A stretch of 48,359 nucleotides of DNA from Enterobacterales bacterium (GCA_015655145.1 JAATFO010000142.1:1-48359), one strand, 5' to 3'. Positions 17,366-28,724 are shown, numbered from the stretch's first letter. Program-made: numbers and translations. The notes: a model not told the origin generated them from the sequence alone.

Positions 17366-19077
17366 TGAATGATAAACACCCGGGCCCGCTGGTCGTTGAA
17401 GGCAAACTGGTTGATGCCGAACGACTGAAAAAAGAGAGCAATTATTTACGTGGCACCATTGCCCGTGACCTGCATGATGGTCTGACAGGCGGTTTTAATG
17501 GCGATAACTTCTTGTTGATCCGCTTTCACGGCATGTATCAGCAAGATGATCGTGATATTCGTGCTGAACGTGCGGAACAGAAACTGGAGCCGCGCCATGC
17601 CATGATGCTGCGTTGCCGCCTGCCAGGCGGGATTATTACGCCGCAACAGTGGCTGGCGATTGACACCTTCGCCACAGCGAACACCTTGTATGGCAGTATT
17701 CGACTTACTAATCGCCAGACTTTCCAGTTTCATGGCATTCTGAAAAAAAATGTGAAGCCAGCGCATCAAATGCTGCATGAGGTTGGCCTCGATTCGCTGG
17801 CGACGGCAAACGATGTGAACCGTAATGTGCTTTGCACTTCGAATCCGATTGAGTCTAAATTGCATCAGGAAGCCTATGAATGGGCAAAAAAACTTTCTGA
17901 ACATTTGTTGCCGCAAACGCGGGCGTACGCGGAAATCTGGCTCGACCAGGAAAAAGTCGCCACCACCGATCAGGAACCCATTCTCGGCGCCACTTATCTG
18001 CCGCGTAAATTTAAAACCACGGTGGTGGTGCCGCCCCATAATGATGTTGATTTACATGCCAATGATATGAATTTTATCGCGATTGCAGAGAAAGGTAAGC
18101 TGGTAGGGTTTAACCTGCTGGTCGGCGGCGGCTTATCAATCGACCATGGTAATAAAGCAACGTATGCGCGCACAGCCAGCGAATTCGGTTTTTTACCGCT
18201 GGATAAAACGCTGGCGGTGGCGGAAGCGGTGGTGACCACCCAACGTGACTGGGGCAATCGTACTGATCGGAAAAACGCCAAAACCAAATACACGCTGGAA
18301 CGTGTTGGGGTGGATATTTTTAAAGCTGAAGTGGAGAAACGCGCTGGGATTAAATTTGCGCCGATTCGGCCCTACACATTTACCACGCGTGGAGAACGTT
18401 TTGGCTGGGTGAAAGGCATCGATAAAAAATGGCACTTAACGCTGTTTATTGAAAATGGTCGCTTACTTGATTACCCCGGACGGGCGCTAAAATCCGGGAT
18501 AGCGGAGATCGCCCGAATCCATCACGGTGATTTTCGCCTGACTGCCAACCAAAACTTAATCATTGCTGGTGTCCCGGAGAGCGGAAAAAGCACAATTGAA
18601 GCTATTGCGCGGGCGCATGGTTTGATGGATACAGTCAGCGCTCAGCGTGAAAACTCCATGGCTTGTGTGTCATTCCCCACTTGCCCGCTGGCGATGGCGG
18701 AGGCAGAACGTTTTCTGCCTGATTTCGTCACCCGGGTTGAAAACATCATGACGCAACACGGTGTTGGTGATGAGCACATTGTGTTACGCGTTACCGGATG
18801 CCCCAATGGATGCGGGCGTGCCTTGCTGGCGGAAATCGGCCTGGTGGGGAAAGCACCGGGTCGTTATAACTTGTATATCGGCGGTAACCGGATTGGTACC
18901 CGCATCCCGCGCATGTATCGTGAAAATATCAATGAAGAGGAAATCCTGGCGGATATTGATCAACTGGTGGCGCGTTGGGCGCAAGAACGTGATGCGGATG
19001 AAGGCTTCGGCGATTTTAGTATTCGTGCCGGGGTGGTCAAACCGGTACTTGATCCGGCGCATGATTTTTGGGAATAA
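17365..19077 (+). CDS. cysI: Sulfite reductase hemoprotein beta subunit CysI
   Basis: CysI carries the siroheme and 4Fe-4S cluster that reduce sulfite to sulfide by six electrons. The 570-residue length equals E. coli CysI, and the four cluster cysteines fall at the same numbers: C434 and C440 in CVSFPTC, C479 and C483 in CPNGC. The siroheme comes from CysG, encoded about 2.3 kb further on. It is coupled to cysJ by a one-base overlap. Confidence 0.97.
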   Translation: MNDKHPGPLVVEGKLVDAERLKKESNYLRGTIARDLHDGLTGGFNGDNFLLIRFHGMYQQDDRDIRAERAEQKLEPRHAMMLRCRLPGGIITPQQWLAIDTFATANTLYGSIRLTNRQTFQFHGILKKNVKPAHQMLHEVGLDSLATANDVNRNVLCTSNPIESKLHQEAYEWAKKLSEHLLPQTRAYAEIWLDQEKVATTDQEPILGATYLPRKFKTTVVVPPHNDVDLHANDMNFIAIAEKGKLVGFNLLVGGGLSIDHGNKATYARTASEFGFLPLDKTLAVAEAVVTTQRDWGNRTDRKNAKTKYTLERVGVDIFKAEVEKRAGIKFAPIRPYTFTTRGERFGWVKGIDKKWHLTLFIENGRLLDYPGRALKSGIAEIARIHHGDFRLTANQNLIIAGVPESGKSTIEAIARAHGLMDTVSAQRENSMACVSFPTCPLAMAEAERFLPDFVTRVENIMTQHGVGDEHIVLRVTGCPNGCGRALLAEIGLVGKAPGRYNLYIGGNRIGTRIPRMYRENINEEEILADIDQLVARWAQERDADEGFGDFSIRAGVVKPVLDPAHDFWE

Positions 19078-19089
19078 CAGGAGGGGATG

Positions 19090-19824
19090 ATGTCTGTATT
19101 CAATCTTACTGCGTTGAATGCCTTGCCGGATGCTGAACGTATAACGGCACTGGCGGCGGTGAACCAGCAACTGGAAAACTATACCGCACAAGAACGGGTT
19201 TTTTGGGCACTGGAAAATCTGCCCGGGGAGTTTGTGCTCTCTTCCAGTTTTGGTATTCAGGCTGCGGTGGCGCTGCATCTGGTAACGCGGCAGCAGCCCG
19301 ATATTCCTGTGATCCTGACGGATACCGGCTATTTGTTTGCTGAAACCTATCAGTTTATTGACTCACTGACTGAGACGCTGGGACTGAATCTTAAGGTATT
19401 CCGTGCCGCGCAATCGCCAGCCTGGCTGGAAGCCCGTTACGGAAAGTTATGGGAACAAGGTATGGAAGGCATTGAGCGCTACAATCAACTGACTAAAGTT
19501 GAACCCATGAATCGGGCGCTGGAAACCCTCGGCGCGCAGAGCTGGTTTGCCGGTTTACGGCGTGAGCAGTCAGCCAGCCGCGCACATTTGCCGGTGTTGG
19601 CAATCCAACGCGGTGTGTTCAAAATACTGCCGATTATTGACTGGGACAACCGGCAGGTTTACCACTATTTGCAACAAAATGGGCTGAGTTATCACCCCTT
19701 GTGGGAGCAGGGTTACCTGTCAGTGGGAGATACCCACACCACCCGTAAATGGGAACCCGGCATGACCGAAGAGGAAACGCGCTTCTTTGGCCTTAAACGA
19801 GAATGTGGCCTGCACGAGGGATAA
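19090..19824 (+). CDS. cysH: Phosphoadenosine phosphosulfate reductase CysH
   Basis: CysH reduces PAPS to sulfite and PAP using thioredoxin. The 244-residue product matches E. coli in length. It shows the PP-loop-like SSSFGIQAA region, TDTGYLF, and the C-terminal catalytic tail ECGLHEG with Cys239; the extra cysteine pairs of APS reductases are absent, as expected for a PAPS-type enzyme. Two ATGs lie in tandem (19087 and 19090). The second is 5 bases from AGGAGG at 19079-19084 and gives the standard length. Confidence 0.97.
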   Translation: MSVFNLTALNALPDAERITALAAVNQQLENYTAQERVFWALENLPGEFVLSSSFGIQAAVALHLVTRQQPDIPVILTDTGYLFAETYQFIDSLTETLGLNLKVFRAAQSPAWLEARYGKLWEQGMEGIERYNQLTKVEPMNRALETLGAQSWFAGLRREQSASRAHLPVLAIQRGVFKILPIIDWDNRQVYHYLQQNGLSYHPLWEQGYLSVGDTHTTRKWEPGMTEEETRFFGLKRECGLHEG

Positions 19825-19850
19825 TCATCCGTGAGACGACAGGGCATTGC

Positions 19851-20135
19851 TTATGCCTCTTGCAGCGCCGAGAAAGCCTCGGCAACGCGGGTGAGATCCA
19901 CTTTTGTTACCGTATAATCGGCCACGGCGACAAACGGATCTTCCGCCAGAATGTTGTCCAGCCGGGCACGGTCGATATCGCGGACAATAATCACTCCACC
20001 GGTGCGGGGATCTTTGCGCCCTGCGGCAATAAAGACATCGGCGGAAAAATAACGTTCCAGCCAGGCGCGATGTAGCGGTAACAGCGCTTCAATATCGGTC
20101 ATCGGGCGATGATAAGTGAGTGACACGAGGTACAT
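19851..20135 (-). CDS. YciI-family small protein
   Basis: This 94-residue protein belongs to the YCII family of ferredoxin-like alpha/beta proteins with a conserved His-Asp pair, whose biochemical role is mostly unknown. Typical features are MYLVSLTYHRP at the start, LLPLHRAWLERYF with the conserved histidine, and FIAAGRKDPRTGGVII. AAGGA lies 6 bases before the ATG at 20135. An earlier in-frame ATG at 20141 overlaps the iap stop and is too close to that site. It is the second gene of an iap unit, coupled through the short overlap. In E. coli this side of iap faces a CRISPR array; none is present here. Confidence 0.82.
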   Translation of the reverse strand: MYLVSLTYHRPMTDIEALLPLHRAWLERYFSADVFIAAGRKDPRTGGVIIVRDIDRARLDNILAEDPFVAVADYTVTKVDLTRVAEAFSALQEA

Positions 20136-20137
20136 GA

Positions 20138-21163
20138 TCATTCCTTCTTTGTCGGATTCGTCAGTTCGGTAATCAATGGCAACAGGATCCGAACGCTATC
20201 CCGGGTACGCAGAGTGATGCGCCCGGGAAGCCAGCGATCAAGATAGATGAGGTTATCACGCTCGGTTTGATGGCGGCTGGTGCCTTCAGGAAAATGCGCT
20301 GAGCGGGCACGCTGTTGTTGACCATCTTTCTTACCCAGATCCCAGTTAGTGGCGCGCACAGACAGCAACGGGAAGCCGGCGACATCGAAGGGATCCTTCG
20401 CCGAGGTGTCATGCTTTGCCGCCCGATGGCTGGTGGCATTGATGCCATAATGATGTGCAATGGTGAGCGCGCGATCCCGGGTTTGTCGGGCTATGGGCAG
20501 CGGCGTATTGGCGCCGCTGTTAAAATAGAGGCGATCACCGACGATCAAACTGTCAAGCGTTACCACCAGTAGCGTATTTTTCTTCTCTGCCGGCGACATG
20601 CGCGCAATATAATCCTCGGTGCCGTGTTGATCGCTTTCCTGCGCACTCATGGCAACAAAGCGAATACCGTAATGCAGCGGAATTTTGCTGAGACGTTGTG
20701 CCAGTTCCAGCATGACGCCAAGACCGGATGCATTATCATCGACACCCTGTAAGCGCAATCCGCCGATATTTTTTTCGCTATCGCTGTCACGTTGCGGGCT
20801 CCAGGTATCGAGATGCGCGACAATCACGATTTCTTGCGGCTCCCGGCCTGCCCGGGCGGCAATCACCGAGCTGGCGGTAACGTTATGCGTTAGCGAGTGA
20901 CCATCGCTATCGTGATATTCATAATGTGTTTTGAAATCACGCTTATTACTTTTGTAGCCCATTTCACTGAATTGTTGCAGCAGATAGTCGGCAGTGAGCA
21001 ACTCGGCAGGGCTACCGGCCATGCGCCCTGGGTACCAGGTCGCGATGTGGCGTAATTGCTGTTCGGCAAACTGACCAGGCGCTGGTGTTGCCGCGTAAAC
21101 CGGTAATGTAATACCGCTACTGAACAGCGCGGCGAGCGCAATCAGGCGGAGTGTGGAAAACAT
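20138..21163 (-). CDS. iap: Alkaline phosphatase isozyme conversion aminopeptidase Iap
   Basis: Iap is a periplasmic zinc aminopeptidase (M28 family) which in E. coli removes the N-terminal arginine from alkaline phosphatase. A signal peptide of about 24 residues ends VYAA. The M28 metal-site motifs are recognisable: VAHLDTWSP, GVDDNASGLGVMLELA, SAQESDQHGTEDY and VTLDSLIVGD. The ATG at 21163 (341 residues) is preferred over 21202 because AAGG sits 8-9 bases upstream and the E. coli protein also starts MFS. Where E. coli Iap has a CCNDAEIFD segment this protein reads KHDTSAKDPFD, so the cysteine pair is absent. Confidence 0.92.
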   Translation of the reverse strand: MFSTLRLIALAALFSSGITLPVYAATPAPGQFAEQQLRHIATWYPGRMAGSPAELLTADYLLQQFSEMGYKSNKRDFKTHYEYHDSDGHSLTHNVTASSVIAARAGREPQEIVIVAHLDTWSPQRDSDSEKNIGGLRLQGVDDNASGLGVMLELAQRLSKIPLHYGIRFVAMSAQESDQHGTEDYIARMSPAEKKNTLLVVTLDSLIVGDRLYFNSGANTPLPIARQTRDRALTIAHHYGINATSHRAAKHDTSAKDPFDVAGFPLLSVRATNWDLGKKDGQQQRARSAHFPEGTSRHQTERDNLIYLDRWLPGRITLRTRDSVRILLPLITELTNPTKKE

Positions 21164-21419
21164 ACCCATATCCTTAGGCGTCATCCTATGACGCAGACCC
21201 AAAAAAATTTTGCACCATTAGTATGAAAGTGTGATGACGGTTAAACAATTTCATTCGTTCTTAAATGTCATAAATATCATCTGCTCAGCACAATTTGTTC
21301 TCTGCTTAGTTATAGCATTATTCCATTCGGTAACTACTCATTCCAATTAGTAATTTCATCTGTATAAAGCCGGGGACGTATAGTCGCGTTAACTTTTTGT
21401 TATTGCCTATAAGGTCGAC
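21164..21419. promoter_or_regulatory. Divergent iap/cysG promoter region
   Basis: The cysG-proximal half is rich in TTATTCC/ATTCC-like blocks (about 21307-21350) followed by TATAAA near 21363, a layout that fits a CysB-activated promoter with a poor -35. No clear palindrome is seen. The function is inferred from the operon it precedes. Confidence 0.4.
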
Positions 21420-22835
21420 GTGGATTATTTCCCTCTGTTTGCCGATCTCAGATCAAAGCCGGTACTGGTGGTGGGTGGCGGCGATGTGGCCGCACGCAAG
21501 ATTGAATTGTTGCGGCGTGCTGGCGCGCAAGTGCAGATTGTAGCTGGCGTTCTCTGTGACGAGTTACAAGCGCTGGCCAATGATCATCAGGTGGAGTGGC
21601 TGGCGCCCGCTTTCGCTGAGGCACAACTTGACCATGTCTTCCTGGTGATTGCGGCCACCGATGACAGTGCGCTGAATGCGCAGGTTTCTGCGGCGGCCAA
21701 TCGTCGTCATTTGCTGGTCAACGTGGTTGATGACCAGCCGAAATGTTCCTTTATTTTTCCGTCAATTGTTGACCGTTCTCCACTGGTGGTCGCGATTTCG
21801 TCCAGTGGAACGGCACCCGTGTTAGCGCGTTTGCTGCGTGAGAAACTTGAAGCGTTGTTACCCGCCAATTTGGGGCAGATGGCCGCAATTGCCGGCCAGT
21901 GGCGTAATAAAGTGAAGCAGCGCTTTCATCAGATGGTTGAACGTCGGCGTTTTTGGGAATCTGCTTTCAATGGGCTTTTTGCCAGTCAGGTGGCGACGGG
22001 CAATCTACCAGGCGCAATGCGAACGTTGGATGATCAACTGGCTAACCCGGAACGTTCGCATGGCGAAATTATTCTGGTCGGCGCCGGACCTGGCGCCAGT
22101 GATTTGCTGACATTGCGAGGCCTGCAAGTGATGCAGCAAGCTGATGTGGTGTTGTATGACTCGCTGGTGAGCGACGAGATACTTGATTTGGTGCGCCGTG
22201 ATGCTGAGCGTATTTGTGTGGGGAAACGCGCTGGCACCCATTCCATGCCTCAGGAAGAGACCAATCGTCTGTTGGTGTCGCTGGCGCAAACGGGGAAACG
22301 CGTGGTGCGTTTAAAAGGCGGCGATCCGTTTATTTTTGGGCGCGGAGGCGAGGAACTGCAAGCCGCACAGCAGGCTGGAATCCCCTTTCAGGTGGTGCCT
22401 GGCGTTACAGCAGCAGCGGGAGCTACAGCCTATGCGGGTATCCCGCTGACTCACCGGGATCACGCGCAGAGCGTGCTGTTTATCACCGGCTATTGCCGCG
22501 CAGGTAGCCATGGCATTGACTGGCCTTCGCTGGCGCGTGCCCGACAGACGCTGGCGATTTACATGGGCACGGTAAAAGCGGCGGATATCAGCCAGCAATT
22601 GATCGCCCACGGGCGCAGTGCCTGTACGCCGGTGGCGGTGATTTCTCGTGGCACACGGCCGGATCAGCGCGTGTTGACGGGCACACTGGAAAACCTTGCC
22701 GAGCTGGCGCACTGCGCGCCAACGCCGGCGCTATTGGTCATTGGTGAAGTGGTCAATCTGCAGGCGCAACTGGCTTGGTTTCAACATTCTACGCTGCCGG
22801 CGGGACGTGCATCCGCCGTGGTGAATTTGGCTTGA
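21420..22835 (+). CDS. cysG: Siroheme synthase CysG
   Basis: This trifunctional enzyme makes siroheme from uroporphyrinogen III (two methylations, dehydrogenation, ferrochelation), the cofactor of CysI. Residues 1-205 form the NAD-dependent dehydrogenase/ferrochelatase part ([44 protein letters not shown]). About 215-458 form the methyltransferase ([45 protein letters not shown]). The start is a GTG 6 bases after AAGG; the next residues, DYFPLF, match the E. coli start DHLPIF. The gene heads cysDNC here, whereas E. coli keeps cysG with nirBDC. Confidence 0.96.
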   Translation: MDYFPLFADLRSKPVLVVGGGDVAARKIELLRRAGAQVQIVAGVLCDELQALANDHQVEWLAPAFAEAQLDHVFLVIAATDDSALNAQVSAAANRRHLLVNVVDDQPKCSFIFPSIVDRSPLVVAISSSGTAPVLARLLREKLEALLPANLGQMAAIAGQWRNKVKQRFHQMVERRRFWESAFNGLFASQVATGNLPGAMRTLDDQLANPERSHGEIILVGAGPGASDLLTLRGLQVMQQADVVLYDSLVSDEILDLVRRDAERICVGKRAGTHSMPQEETNRLLVSLAQTGKRVVRLKGGDPFIFGRGGEELQAAQQAGIPFQVVPGVTAAAGATAYAGIPLTHRDHAQSVLFITGYCRAGSHGIDWPSLARARQTLAIYMGTVKAADISQQLIAHGRSACTPVAVISRGTRPDQRVLTGTLENLAELAHCAPTPALLVIGEVVNLQAQLAWFQHSTLPAGRASAVVNLA

Positions 22836-22844
22836 GGAAAGAGC

Positions 22845-23753
22845 ATGGTGCAAAAACAACACACTCATCTGCAACAACTGGAAGCAGAGAGTATCCATAT
22901 TATCCGTGAAGTGGCGGCTGAATTTAGCAATCCGGTCATGATGTACTCAATCGGCAAAGACTCCTCGGTGATGCTGCATCTGGCACGAAAAGCCTTCTGG
23001 CCAGGCAAATTACCTTTCCCTTTGCTGCATGTTGATACTGGCTGGAAGTTTCGGGAAATGTATGCCTTTCGCGATCGTACCGTGAAAGAGATCGGTGCTG
23101 AGCTGTTAGTACATCGCAATCCGGAAGGGGTGGCGATGGGCATCAATCCGTTTGTGCATGGCAGTGCGAAGCATACTGACATCATGAAAACAGAAGGGCT
23201 GAAACAGGCGCTGAATCAGTGGGGTTTTGATGCTGCATTCGGCGGCGCGCGACGTGATGAAGAGAAATCGCGCGCCAAAGAGCGCATTTATTCATTCCGT
23301 GATCGTTTTCATCGCTGGGATCCGAAAAACCAGCGTCCGGAACTGTGGCATAACTACAACGGCCAGATTAACCAGGGCGAGAGTATTCGGGTATTCCCGC
23401 TCTCCAACTGGACTGAACTGGATATCTGGCAGTATATCTACCTGGAAAATATTGCCATAGTCCCGCTGTACCTGGCGGCACTCCGCCCGGTTCTGGAACG
23501 CGATGGCATGCTAATGATGGTGGATGATGATCGGATCAATTTACAGCCGGGTGAGGTGATCACACCGCGCATGGTGCGTTTCCGCACGCTGGGCTGTTGG
23601 CCGTTGAGCGGGGCGGTGGAGTCTGAAGCGCAAACGCTGGCGGAGATCATCGAAGAAATGTTGGTTTCTACCACCAGTGAACGCCAGGGGCGAGTGATTG
23701 ATCGCGATCAGTCCGGCTCAATGGAACTGAAGAAACGCCAGGGTTATTTCTAA
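22845..23753 (+). CDS. cysD: Sulfate adenylyltransferase subunit CysD
   Basis: CysD is the catalytic ATP sulfurylase subunit that forms adenosine 5'-phosphosulfate from sulfate and ATP; CysN drives the reaction with GTP. The 302-residue length is the same as in E. coli. The ATP-pyrophosphatase PP-loop [11 protein letters not shown] and the segments [12 protein letters not shown] and [15 protein letters not shown] are intact. It starts 9 bases after cysG with GAGGAAAG upstream, and cysN follows after 11 bases. Confidence 0.97.
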   Translation: MVQKQHTHLQQLEAESIHIIREVAAEFSNPVMMYSIGKDSSVMLHLARKAFWPGKLPFPLLHVDTGWKFREMYAFRDRTVKEIGAELLVHRNPEGVAMGINPFVHGSAKHTDIMKTEGLKQALNQWGFDAAFGGARRDEEKSRAKERIYSFRDRFHRWDPKNQRPELWHNYNGQINQGESIRVFPLSNWTELDIWQYIYLENIAIVPLYLAALRPVLERDGMLMMVDDDRINLQPGEVITPRMVRFRTLGCWPLSGAVESEAQTLAEIIEEMLVSTTSERQGRVIDRDQSGSMELKKRQGYF

Positions 23754-23764
23754 GGAGTGGCCAG

Positions 23765-25204
23765 ATGAATACTGTGATTGCACAACAAATCGCCGACAAA
23801 GGTGGCGTTGAAGCCTGGTTACATGCTCAGCAACATAAGAGCCTGTTGCGTTTTTTGACCTGCGGCAGTGTGGACGATGGCAAAAGCACGCTGATCGGCC
23901 GCTTATTGCACGATACCCGACAAATTTATGAAGATCAGCTCTCTTCGCTGCACAATGACAGCAAACGTCATGGTACTCAGGGCGAAAAGCTGGATTTGGC
24001 GTTACTGGTGGATGGCTTGCAGGCGGAGCGTGAGCAGGGCATTACCATTGATGTGGCTTATCGCTATTTTTCGACCGAAAAACGCAAATTTATTATTGCC
24101 GATACCCCTGGGCATGAACAATATACTCGCAATATGGCGACTGGGGCCTCCACGTGTGAACTGGCGATTTTGCTGATCGATGCACGTAAAGGCGTACTCG
24201 ATCAAACACGCCGTCACAGCTTTATTTCCACGTTGTTGGGTATTAAGCATCTGGTGGTGGCGGTCAATAAAATGGACCTGGTGGATTATAAGCAGGCGGT
24301 TTTTGAGCAGATCCGCGATGATTATCTCGATTTTGCCCAACAGTTGCCGTCAGGCCTGGACATTCGCTTTGTTCCGTTATCGGCGCTGGAAGGTGACAAT
24401 GTTGCCGCGCAGAGCCCCGCGATGAGCTGGTATTCTGGTCCGACCCTGCTTGATGTGCTGGAAAGCGTGGAAGTAGAACCGGCGCAGGAAAATTCGCCGC
24501 TACGTTTCCCGGTGCAATATGTCAACCGTCCTGATCTCGATTTTCGTGGTTATGCCGGCACGCTGGCCGCCGGGAGTTTACAGGTTGGGCAACGTATCAA
24601 AGTGCTACCTTCCGGGGTGGAATCGACGGTGGCGCGTATCGTCACATTTGACGGTGATTTGCTGCAGGCAAGCGCCGGGCAAGCCATTACGCTGGTGTTG
24701 ACGGATGAAATTGATATCAGCCGTGGCGACTTGTTGATTGCGGCGGAAGACAGGTTAAACGCCGTACAAAGCGCGACGGTGGATGTGGTGTGGATGGCGG
24801 AGCAGCCTTTGGCGCCGGGTCAGCGGTTTGATGTGAAAATTGCCGGCAAGAAAACCCGCGCACATATCGAAAACATCGTATACCAGGTGGAAATCAACCG
24901 GCTGGAACAGCATGAAAGCGCCAGCTTACCGCTAAATGGGATTGGCCTGGTCAATGTCATCTTTGATGAACCCGTGGTGCTGGATAGCTATCTAGAGAAT
25001 CCGGTAACGGGCGGGATGATTTTTATCGATTGCCTGAGCAATGTCACGGTGGGCGCCGGTATGATTCATCAGCCGCTGAATAACGAACACACCGCGGCAC
25101 CACAAGAATTTAGCGTGTTTGAACAGGAATTGAATGCGTTAATTCGTCGTCATTTCCCACACTGGGGTGCGCGAGATCTGAACGCGCTGAGGGGTAAGCA
25201 ATAA
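23765..25204 (+). CDS. cysN: Sulfate adenylyltransferase GTPase subunit CysN
   Basis: CysN is an EF-Tu-like GTPase that energises APS synthesis by CysD. The 479 residues carry G1 GSVDDGKST (34-42), G3 [17 protein letters not shown] and G4 NKMD, then beta-barrel domains II and III. AAGGAG precedes the start. CysC is not fused to it but encoded separately with a one-base gap. Confidence 0.97.
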   Translation: MNTVIAQQIADKGGVEAWLHAQQHKSLLRFLTCGSVDDGKSTLIGRLLHDTRQIYEDQLSSLHNDSKRHGTQGEKLDLALLVDGLQAEREQGITIDVAYRYFSTEKRKFIIADTPGHEQYTRNMATGASTCELAILLIDARKGVLDQTRRHSFISTLLGIKHLVVAVNKMDLVDYKQAVFEQIRDDYLDFAQQLPSGLDIRFVPLSALEGDNVAAQSPAMSWYSGPTLLDVLESVEVEPAQENSPLRFPVQYVNRPDLDFRGYAGTLAAGSLQVGQRIKVLPSGVESTVARIVTFDGDLLQASAGQAITLVLTDEIDISRGDLLIAAEDRLNAVQSATVDVVWMAEQPLAPGQRFDVKIAGKKTRAHIENIVYQVEINRLEQHESASLPLNGIGLVNVIFDEPVVLDSYLENPVTGGMIFIDCLSNVTVGAGMIHQPLNNEHTAAPQEFSVFEQELNALIRRHFPHWGARDLNALRGKQ

Positions 25205-25205
25205 G

Positions 25206-25814
25206 ATGGCAACCGGGCATGATGACAACATTGTCTGGCACACACATCCGGTGACTGGCGCTGATCGTGAGCGATTACATGGCCATCAGGGAGTGGTGGT
25301 GTGGTTTACCGGGCTTTCCGGATCAGGTAAATCAACGCTGGCGGGTGCGCTGGAACAGGCGCTGCATCAGCGGGGCGTCAGTACCTATTTGCTGGATGGC
25401 GATAATGTCCGCCATGGCCTGTGCGGAGACCTGGGTTTCAGTGAGGGTGATCGGAAAGAGAATATTCGTCGGGTAGGTGAAGTGGCAAAGCTGATGGTGG
25501 ACGCCGGGCTGGTCGTCTTGACCGCCTTTATCTCGCCACATCGGGCGGAACGTCGCAAGGTGCGTGATATGTTGGGCGCCGGGCGGTTTCTCGAAGTGTT
25601 TGTCGATACCCCGCTGGCGCTCTGCGAAGCGCGTGACCCAAAAGGGTTGTACAAAAAAGCGCGTGCGGGTGAACTACGCCACTTCACTGGCATTGATGCC
25701 GCTTATGAAGCACCGGAACAGCCTGATATTCACCTTGATGGTGAACAATTAGTAACAAAATTGACAGCACAATTGTTAGACCTGTTGCACAGGCACGATA
25801 TTATCAAGCGTTGA
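25206..25814 (+). CDS. cysC: Adenylylsulfate kinase CysC
   Basis: CysC phosphorylates APS to PAPS, the CysH substrate. The 202-residue protein has P-loop GLSGSGKST (36-44), the family motif [20 protein letters not shown] and a lid region [11 protein letters not shown]. It ends the sulfate-activation operon, followed closely by ygbE. Confidence 0.97.
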   Translation: MATGHDDNIVWHTHPVTGADRERLHGHQGVVVWFTGLSGSGKSTLAGALEQALHQRGVSTYLLDGDNVRHGLCGDLGFSEGDRKENIRRVGEVAKLMVDAGLVVLTAFISPHRAERRKVRDMLGAGRFLEVFVDTPLALCEARDPKGLYKKARAGELRHFTGIDAAYEAPEQPDIHLDGEQLVTKLTAQLLDLLHRHDIIKR

Positions 25815-25872
25815 TAAGGTGGCGACAAGCGCCAGAGAATATCGGGCCGTAAAAAGCGTCAACAGGACACTT

Positions 25873-26193
25873 ATGCCGAATGTAATCCCCGTGCCGACAC
25901 ACAGTGATGATCTCGCCCAGGAAGAACATGCCTGGCCTTTCCCCGGCGGGGTCATCGGTTTTGTTTCTTATTGGTTCGCGCTGGCGATCACTTTTCTGTT
26001 GTATGGCGCGAATACACTGTTTTTCTTCCTGTATACCTGGCCTTTCTTTCTGACGATGCTGCCGGTGGCGGTGCTGGTTGGTATTGCGCTCAACATGGTG
26101 TTGCGCGGGCGCCTGCTCTGGACATTGATTGTTACGATGCTGGTGGTGGCGTGTTTGTTCTGGCTGCTATTTTCATTTCTGACCGGCTGGTGA
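25873..26193 (+). CDS. ygbE: YgbE-like inner-membrane protein (DUF3561)
   Basis: A 106-residue integral membrane protein of unknown function, matching E. coli YgbE in size, position after cysC and sequence (WPFPGGVIGFVSYWFALAI, YGANTLFFFLYTWPFF). Three hydrophobic helices are visible at about 29-50, 54-78 and 82-104. The ATG at 25873 with AGGACA 6 bases upstream matches the E. coli length; an open frame back to a GTG at 25819 is unlikely to be coding. Confidence 0.88.
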   Translation: MPNVIPVPTHSDDLAQEEHAWPFPGGVIGFVSYWFALAITFLLYGANTLFFFLYTWPFFLTMLPVAVLVGIALNMVLRGRLLWTLIVTMLVVACLFWLLFSFLTGW

Positions 26194-26245
26194 TACCCGC
26201 ACCGCCGGGGCTGATGGCGGCTACGGCTTCCACCGCCGTGGTGTG

Positions 26246-26968
26246 TTACAACACTTTACTCAGAAATTCTGCCGTGCGTGGATTGTGTGGCGTGGAGAAC
26301 ATGTGTTCTGGCGACCCTGCTTCCTGAATGATACCCTGGTCAATAAAGATCACGCGGTCACTGACTTCACGGGCAAATGCCATTTCATGTGTGACAATAA
26401 CCATCGTCATCCCTTCCTGCGCTAAGGTCTTCATTACCGCCAGCACTTCTCCTACCAACTCGGGATCAAGCGCTGAAGTGGGTTCATCAAACAACATAAT
26501 TTTCGGCGTCATAGCCAGTGCGCGCGCAATGGCGACACGTTGTTGTTGCCCGCCCGACAAACTGTTGGGCCAGGCGTCTATCTTATCGCTGAGCCCGACT
26601 TTCGCCAGCAGCGCTTTTGCCTGTTCCAGTGCTTGTTTACGTGGTAGTTTGCGTACATCCATCGGCGCCATAATCAGGTTTTCCAGCACGGTCATATGGG
26701 GGAAGAGATTAAAACGCTGGAACACCATCCCCACGGATTCCCGGAGTTTATTGAGATTGGTTTTGGTTTCCTGCACCGCGAAACCGTTCACCTCAACCCG
26801 TCCTCCTTCAATGCTTTCCAGGCCGTTGAGACAACGCAAAAACGTGCTCTTCCCGGAGCCGGAAGGGCCAATGATACACACCACTTCCTGCGGCATTATG
26901 TTGCAGCTGATGCCACGTAACACCTGCACTTCGCCAAAGTTTTTCTGTAAGTTTTCAACGTGAATCAC
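26246..26968 (-). CDS. Polar amino acid ABC transporter ATP-binding protein
   Basis: A GlnQ/ArtP-type ATPase of 241 residues that drives uptake through the permease encoded upstream. Walker [11 protein letters not shown]-loop [10 protein letters not shown], signature [15 protein letters not shown], Walker [15 protein letters not shown] and the switch histidine VTHEM are all intact. The start is taken as the GTG at 26968 inside the end of the permease gene, since ATPases of this family begin with a comparable short strand; a TTG three codons upstream is the alternative. It is last in the SBP-permease-ATPase operon. Confidence 0.92.
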   Translation of the reverse strand: MIHVENLQKNFGEVQVLRGISCNIMPQEVVCIIGPSGSGKSTFLRCLNGLESIEGGRVEVNGFAVQETKTNLNKLRESVGMVFQRFNLFPHMTVLENLIMAPMDVRKLPRKQALEQAKALLAKVGLSDKIDAWPNSLSGGQQQRVAIARALAMTPKIMLFDEPTSALDPELVGEVLAVMKTLAQEGMTMVIVTHEMAFAREVSDRVIFIDQGIIQEAGSPEHMFSTPHNPRTAEFLSKVL

Positions 26969-27719
26969 TTTTGCCAAACCTCTTTTCCATGTATTGCACC
27001 AACAGTGACAGCAGGAAGGTAAATACCCAGTAAACCAGCGAAATAACCAGATAAGGTTCCCAGTAGGTGGCATAAGCGCCGGAAACCGTACGCGCGGCAT
27101 AGGCTAAATCCGCCAGTCCGATAGCCGAGGCCAGTGAGGAATCTTTCAGGATAGCAATGGCATTATTGCCCAGTGGCGGCAACATGCGCCGAAAAGCCTG
27201 TGGCAAAATGACTTTGCGCATGGTGCTGCCATAAGGCATGCCCAACGAGCGAGAGGCTTCGGTTTGTCCACGATCAATTGACTGAATACCGGCGCGGAAG
27301 ATTTCCGAGACGTACGCCCCGGCATTTAAGGTAATGGCGACAACGCAGGAGAGAAATGCCCCGTATTCAGAACGCAGTGCGCGCGCGAAATCCGCCGACA
27401 TGATGCCGCCACTCACCAGCAGCCCATCACGCGGGTTGATAAATAGCGGGATCAATGCGAAGTGCACCACCATAATTTGCACAAACAGCGGCGTTCCGCG
27501 AAATGCGCTGATATAGATGCGTACCGGCCACTGGATCGCGTAGCGCAACAAATATTTCCACGGACCGTGCGGGGCGTGCGCCAGACGGCCCAAACCCAAC
27601 GCTAATCCCCAAAGTGTGCCGCTAATCACGCAGATCAAGGTACATTTTAGGGTCATCATGGCGCCGTCAATGAACAACGGCAGATATTCCTGAATGATTT
27701 CCCAGCGAAATCCTGTCAT
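26955..27719 (-). CDS. Polar amino acid ABC transporter permease
   Basis: A His/Glu/Gln/Arg-type (HisMQ) inner-membrane permease of 254 residues. It has about five hydrophobic helices, the RGTPLFVQI motif near the middle and the EAA loop [22 protein letters not shown] region that contacts the ATPase. Only one permease gene is present, so it probably works as a homodimer. It overlaps the ATPase gene by 14 bases. Confidence 0.92.
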   Translation of the reverse strand: MTGFRWEIIQEYLPLFIDGAMMTLKCTLICVISGTLWGLALGLGRLAHAPHGPWKYLLRYAIQWPVRIYISAFRGTPLFVQIMVVHFALIPLFINPRDGLLVSGGIMSADFARALRSEYGAFLSCVVAITLNAGAYVSEIFRAGIQSIDRGQTEASRSLGMPYGSTMRKVILPQAFRRMLPPLGNNAIAILKDSSLASAIGLADLAYAARTVSGAYATYWEPYLVISLVYWVFTFLLSLLVQYMEKRFGKSDSR

Positions 27720-27741
27720 ACAGCAATCCTGTCAGAAGCAA

Positions 27742-27758
27742 CGCCGCATTACGCGGCG
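27742..27758 (-). terminator. Intercistronic hairpin between binding protein and permease
   Basis: CGCCGC (27742-27747) pairs with GCGGCG (27753-27758) around a 5-base loop, directly after the binding-protein gene. Such hairpins often make the periplasmic binding protein more abundant than the membrane subunits. The T content downstream is low. Confidence 0.5.
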
Positions 27759-27767
27759 AAAAGCGCA

Positions 27768-28529
27768 TTATTGGACGGGCAGCACCGGAACTTGATTATC
27801 GAACCAGGTGCGATAAATTTTGGCGTAAGTGCCATCAGCGATGATTTTTTCCATGCCAGCATTGATCTTATTGCGCAACGTATCATTGCCTTTTGCTACG
27901 GCGATACCAAAATACTGGCGCTCAAATTTAGCGTCTGCCACCAGTTTAAATTGCTTCTCGGGATGGGTTTTAATGTAATACTTCACCACGCCCACATCAC
28001 CCACAGCGGCACCAATACCATCCTCATACAACTCTTGCAGCAGTAAAGGGGTATTATCAAAGCGTTTGATTGCGGTGCTGTTTTTTCCGAGGATATCTGA
28101 GACAACAATATCGCCGGTACTGGCGTTGACCACACCTACTTTAAGGGTTTTCAATGCCGCAAGTGAGTCAACCGTAGCGTTGATCGGCACCACGATTGAT
28201 TGCTCCGCCGGGAAGTAAGGACGCGAGAAATCGACCATCTGCTTACGTTTATCGGTGATGGTAATGCCTGAAATGATGATATCGCGATCGCCGGAATTCA
28301 GCGTGGCGAAGATGCCTTCCCAGGGCGTATTGACCAGTTTAATGTCAAAATTCTCGGCATGGGAAATTGCTTTAATAATATCAATATCAAAGCCTTCAAG
28401 CTGTTTCTGGCTATTTTCATACTCGAACGGACGATAGGTGCCACCCGAGCCGACAACATAAGTTTCTGCCTGTACTACGCCGGTAAACAGCGACAATACC
28501 ATCGCAAGCAGGGTAAGTTTCTTTAACAT
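27768..28529 (-). CDS. Polar amino acid ABC transporter substrate-binding protein
   Basis: A family 3 solute-binding protein of 253 residues with a signal peptide ending VQA-ET (about residue 21). Motifs of the family are TYRPFEY, LEGFDIDIIKAI, GIFATLNSGDRDIIISGIT and DFSRPYF. The substrate cannot be named from sequence; glutamine or basic amino acids are likely for this family. It is first in the operon and divergent from ftsB. GGAAAG lies a few bases before the ATG. Confidence 0.92.
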   Translation of the reverse strand: MLKKLTLLAMVLSLFTGVVQAETYVVGSGGTYRPFEYENSQKQLEGFDIDIIKAISHAENFDIKLVNTPWEGIFATLNSGDRDIIISGITITDKRKQMVDFSRPYFPAEQSIVVPINATVDSLAALKTLKVGVVNASTGDIVVSDILGKNSTAIKRFDNTPLLLQELYEDGIGAAVGDVGVVKYYIKTHPEKQFKLVADAKFERQYFGIAVAKGNDTLRNKINAGMEKIIADGTYAKIYRTWFDNQVPVLPVQ

Positions 28530-28724
28530 ATGCTTTCCTGGTGAAATAAATGATCATTGAATTATGCATTTAAAGTGCATGAAAATACAGTTGTGAGTGA
28601 AGTCAGACAAGTGCTGTTCAGCATTCTTTTACGCGATATGTTCAGAAATCGGCGCAATTTCGTCAGCACAGTGGAGTCCGGCGAAAAGTTGTGGGATGAT
28701 TGGGCCGTTTTTCAGGGGGCGGGG

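Noticed and set aside
17446..18039. 197-codon antisense frame in cysI, and similar long frames antisense to truD (30241-30921) and the ABC ATPase (26328-26963)
   Set aside because: They are shadows of clearly coding genes on the opposite strand, without ribosome-binding sites or family motifs.
19825..21420. CRISPR array near iap
   Set aside because: Read through for regularly spaced repeats because of the E. coli precedent; none are present.
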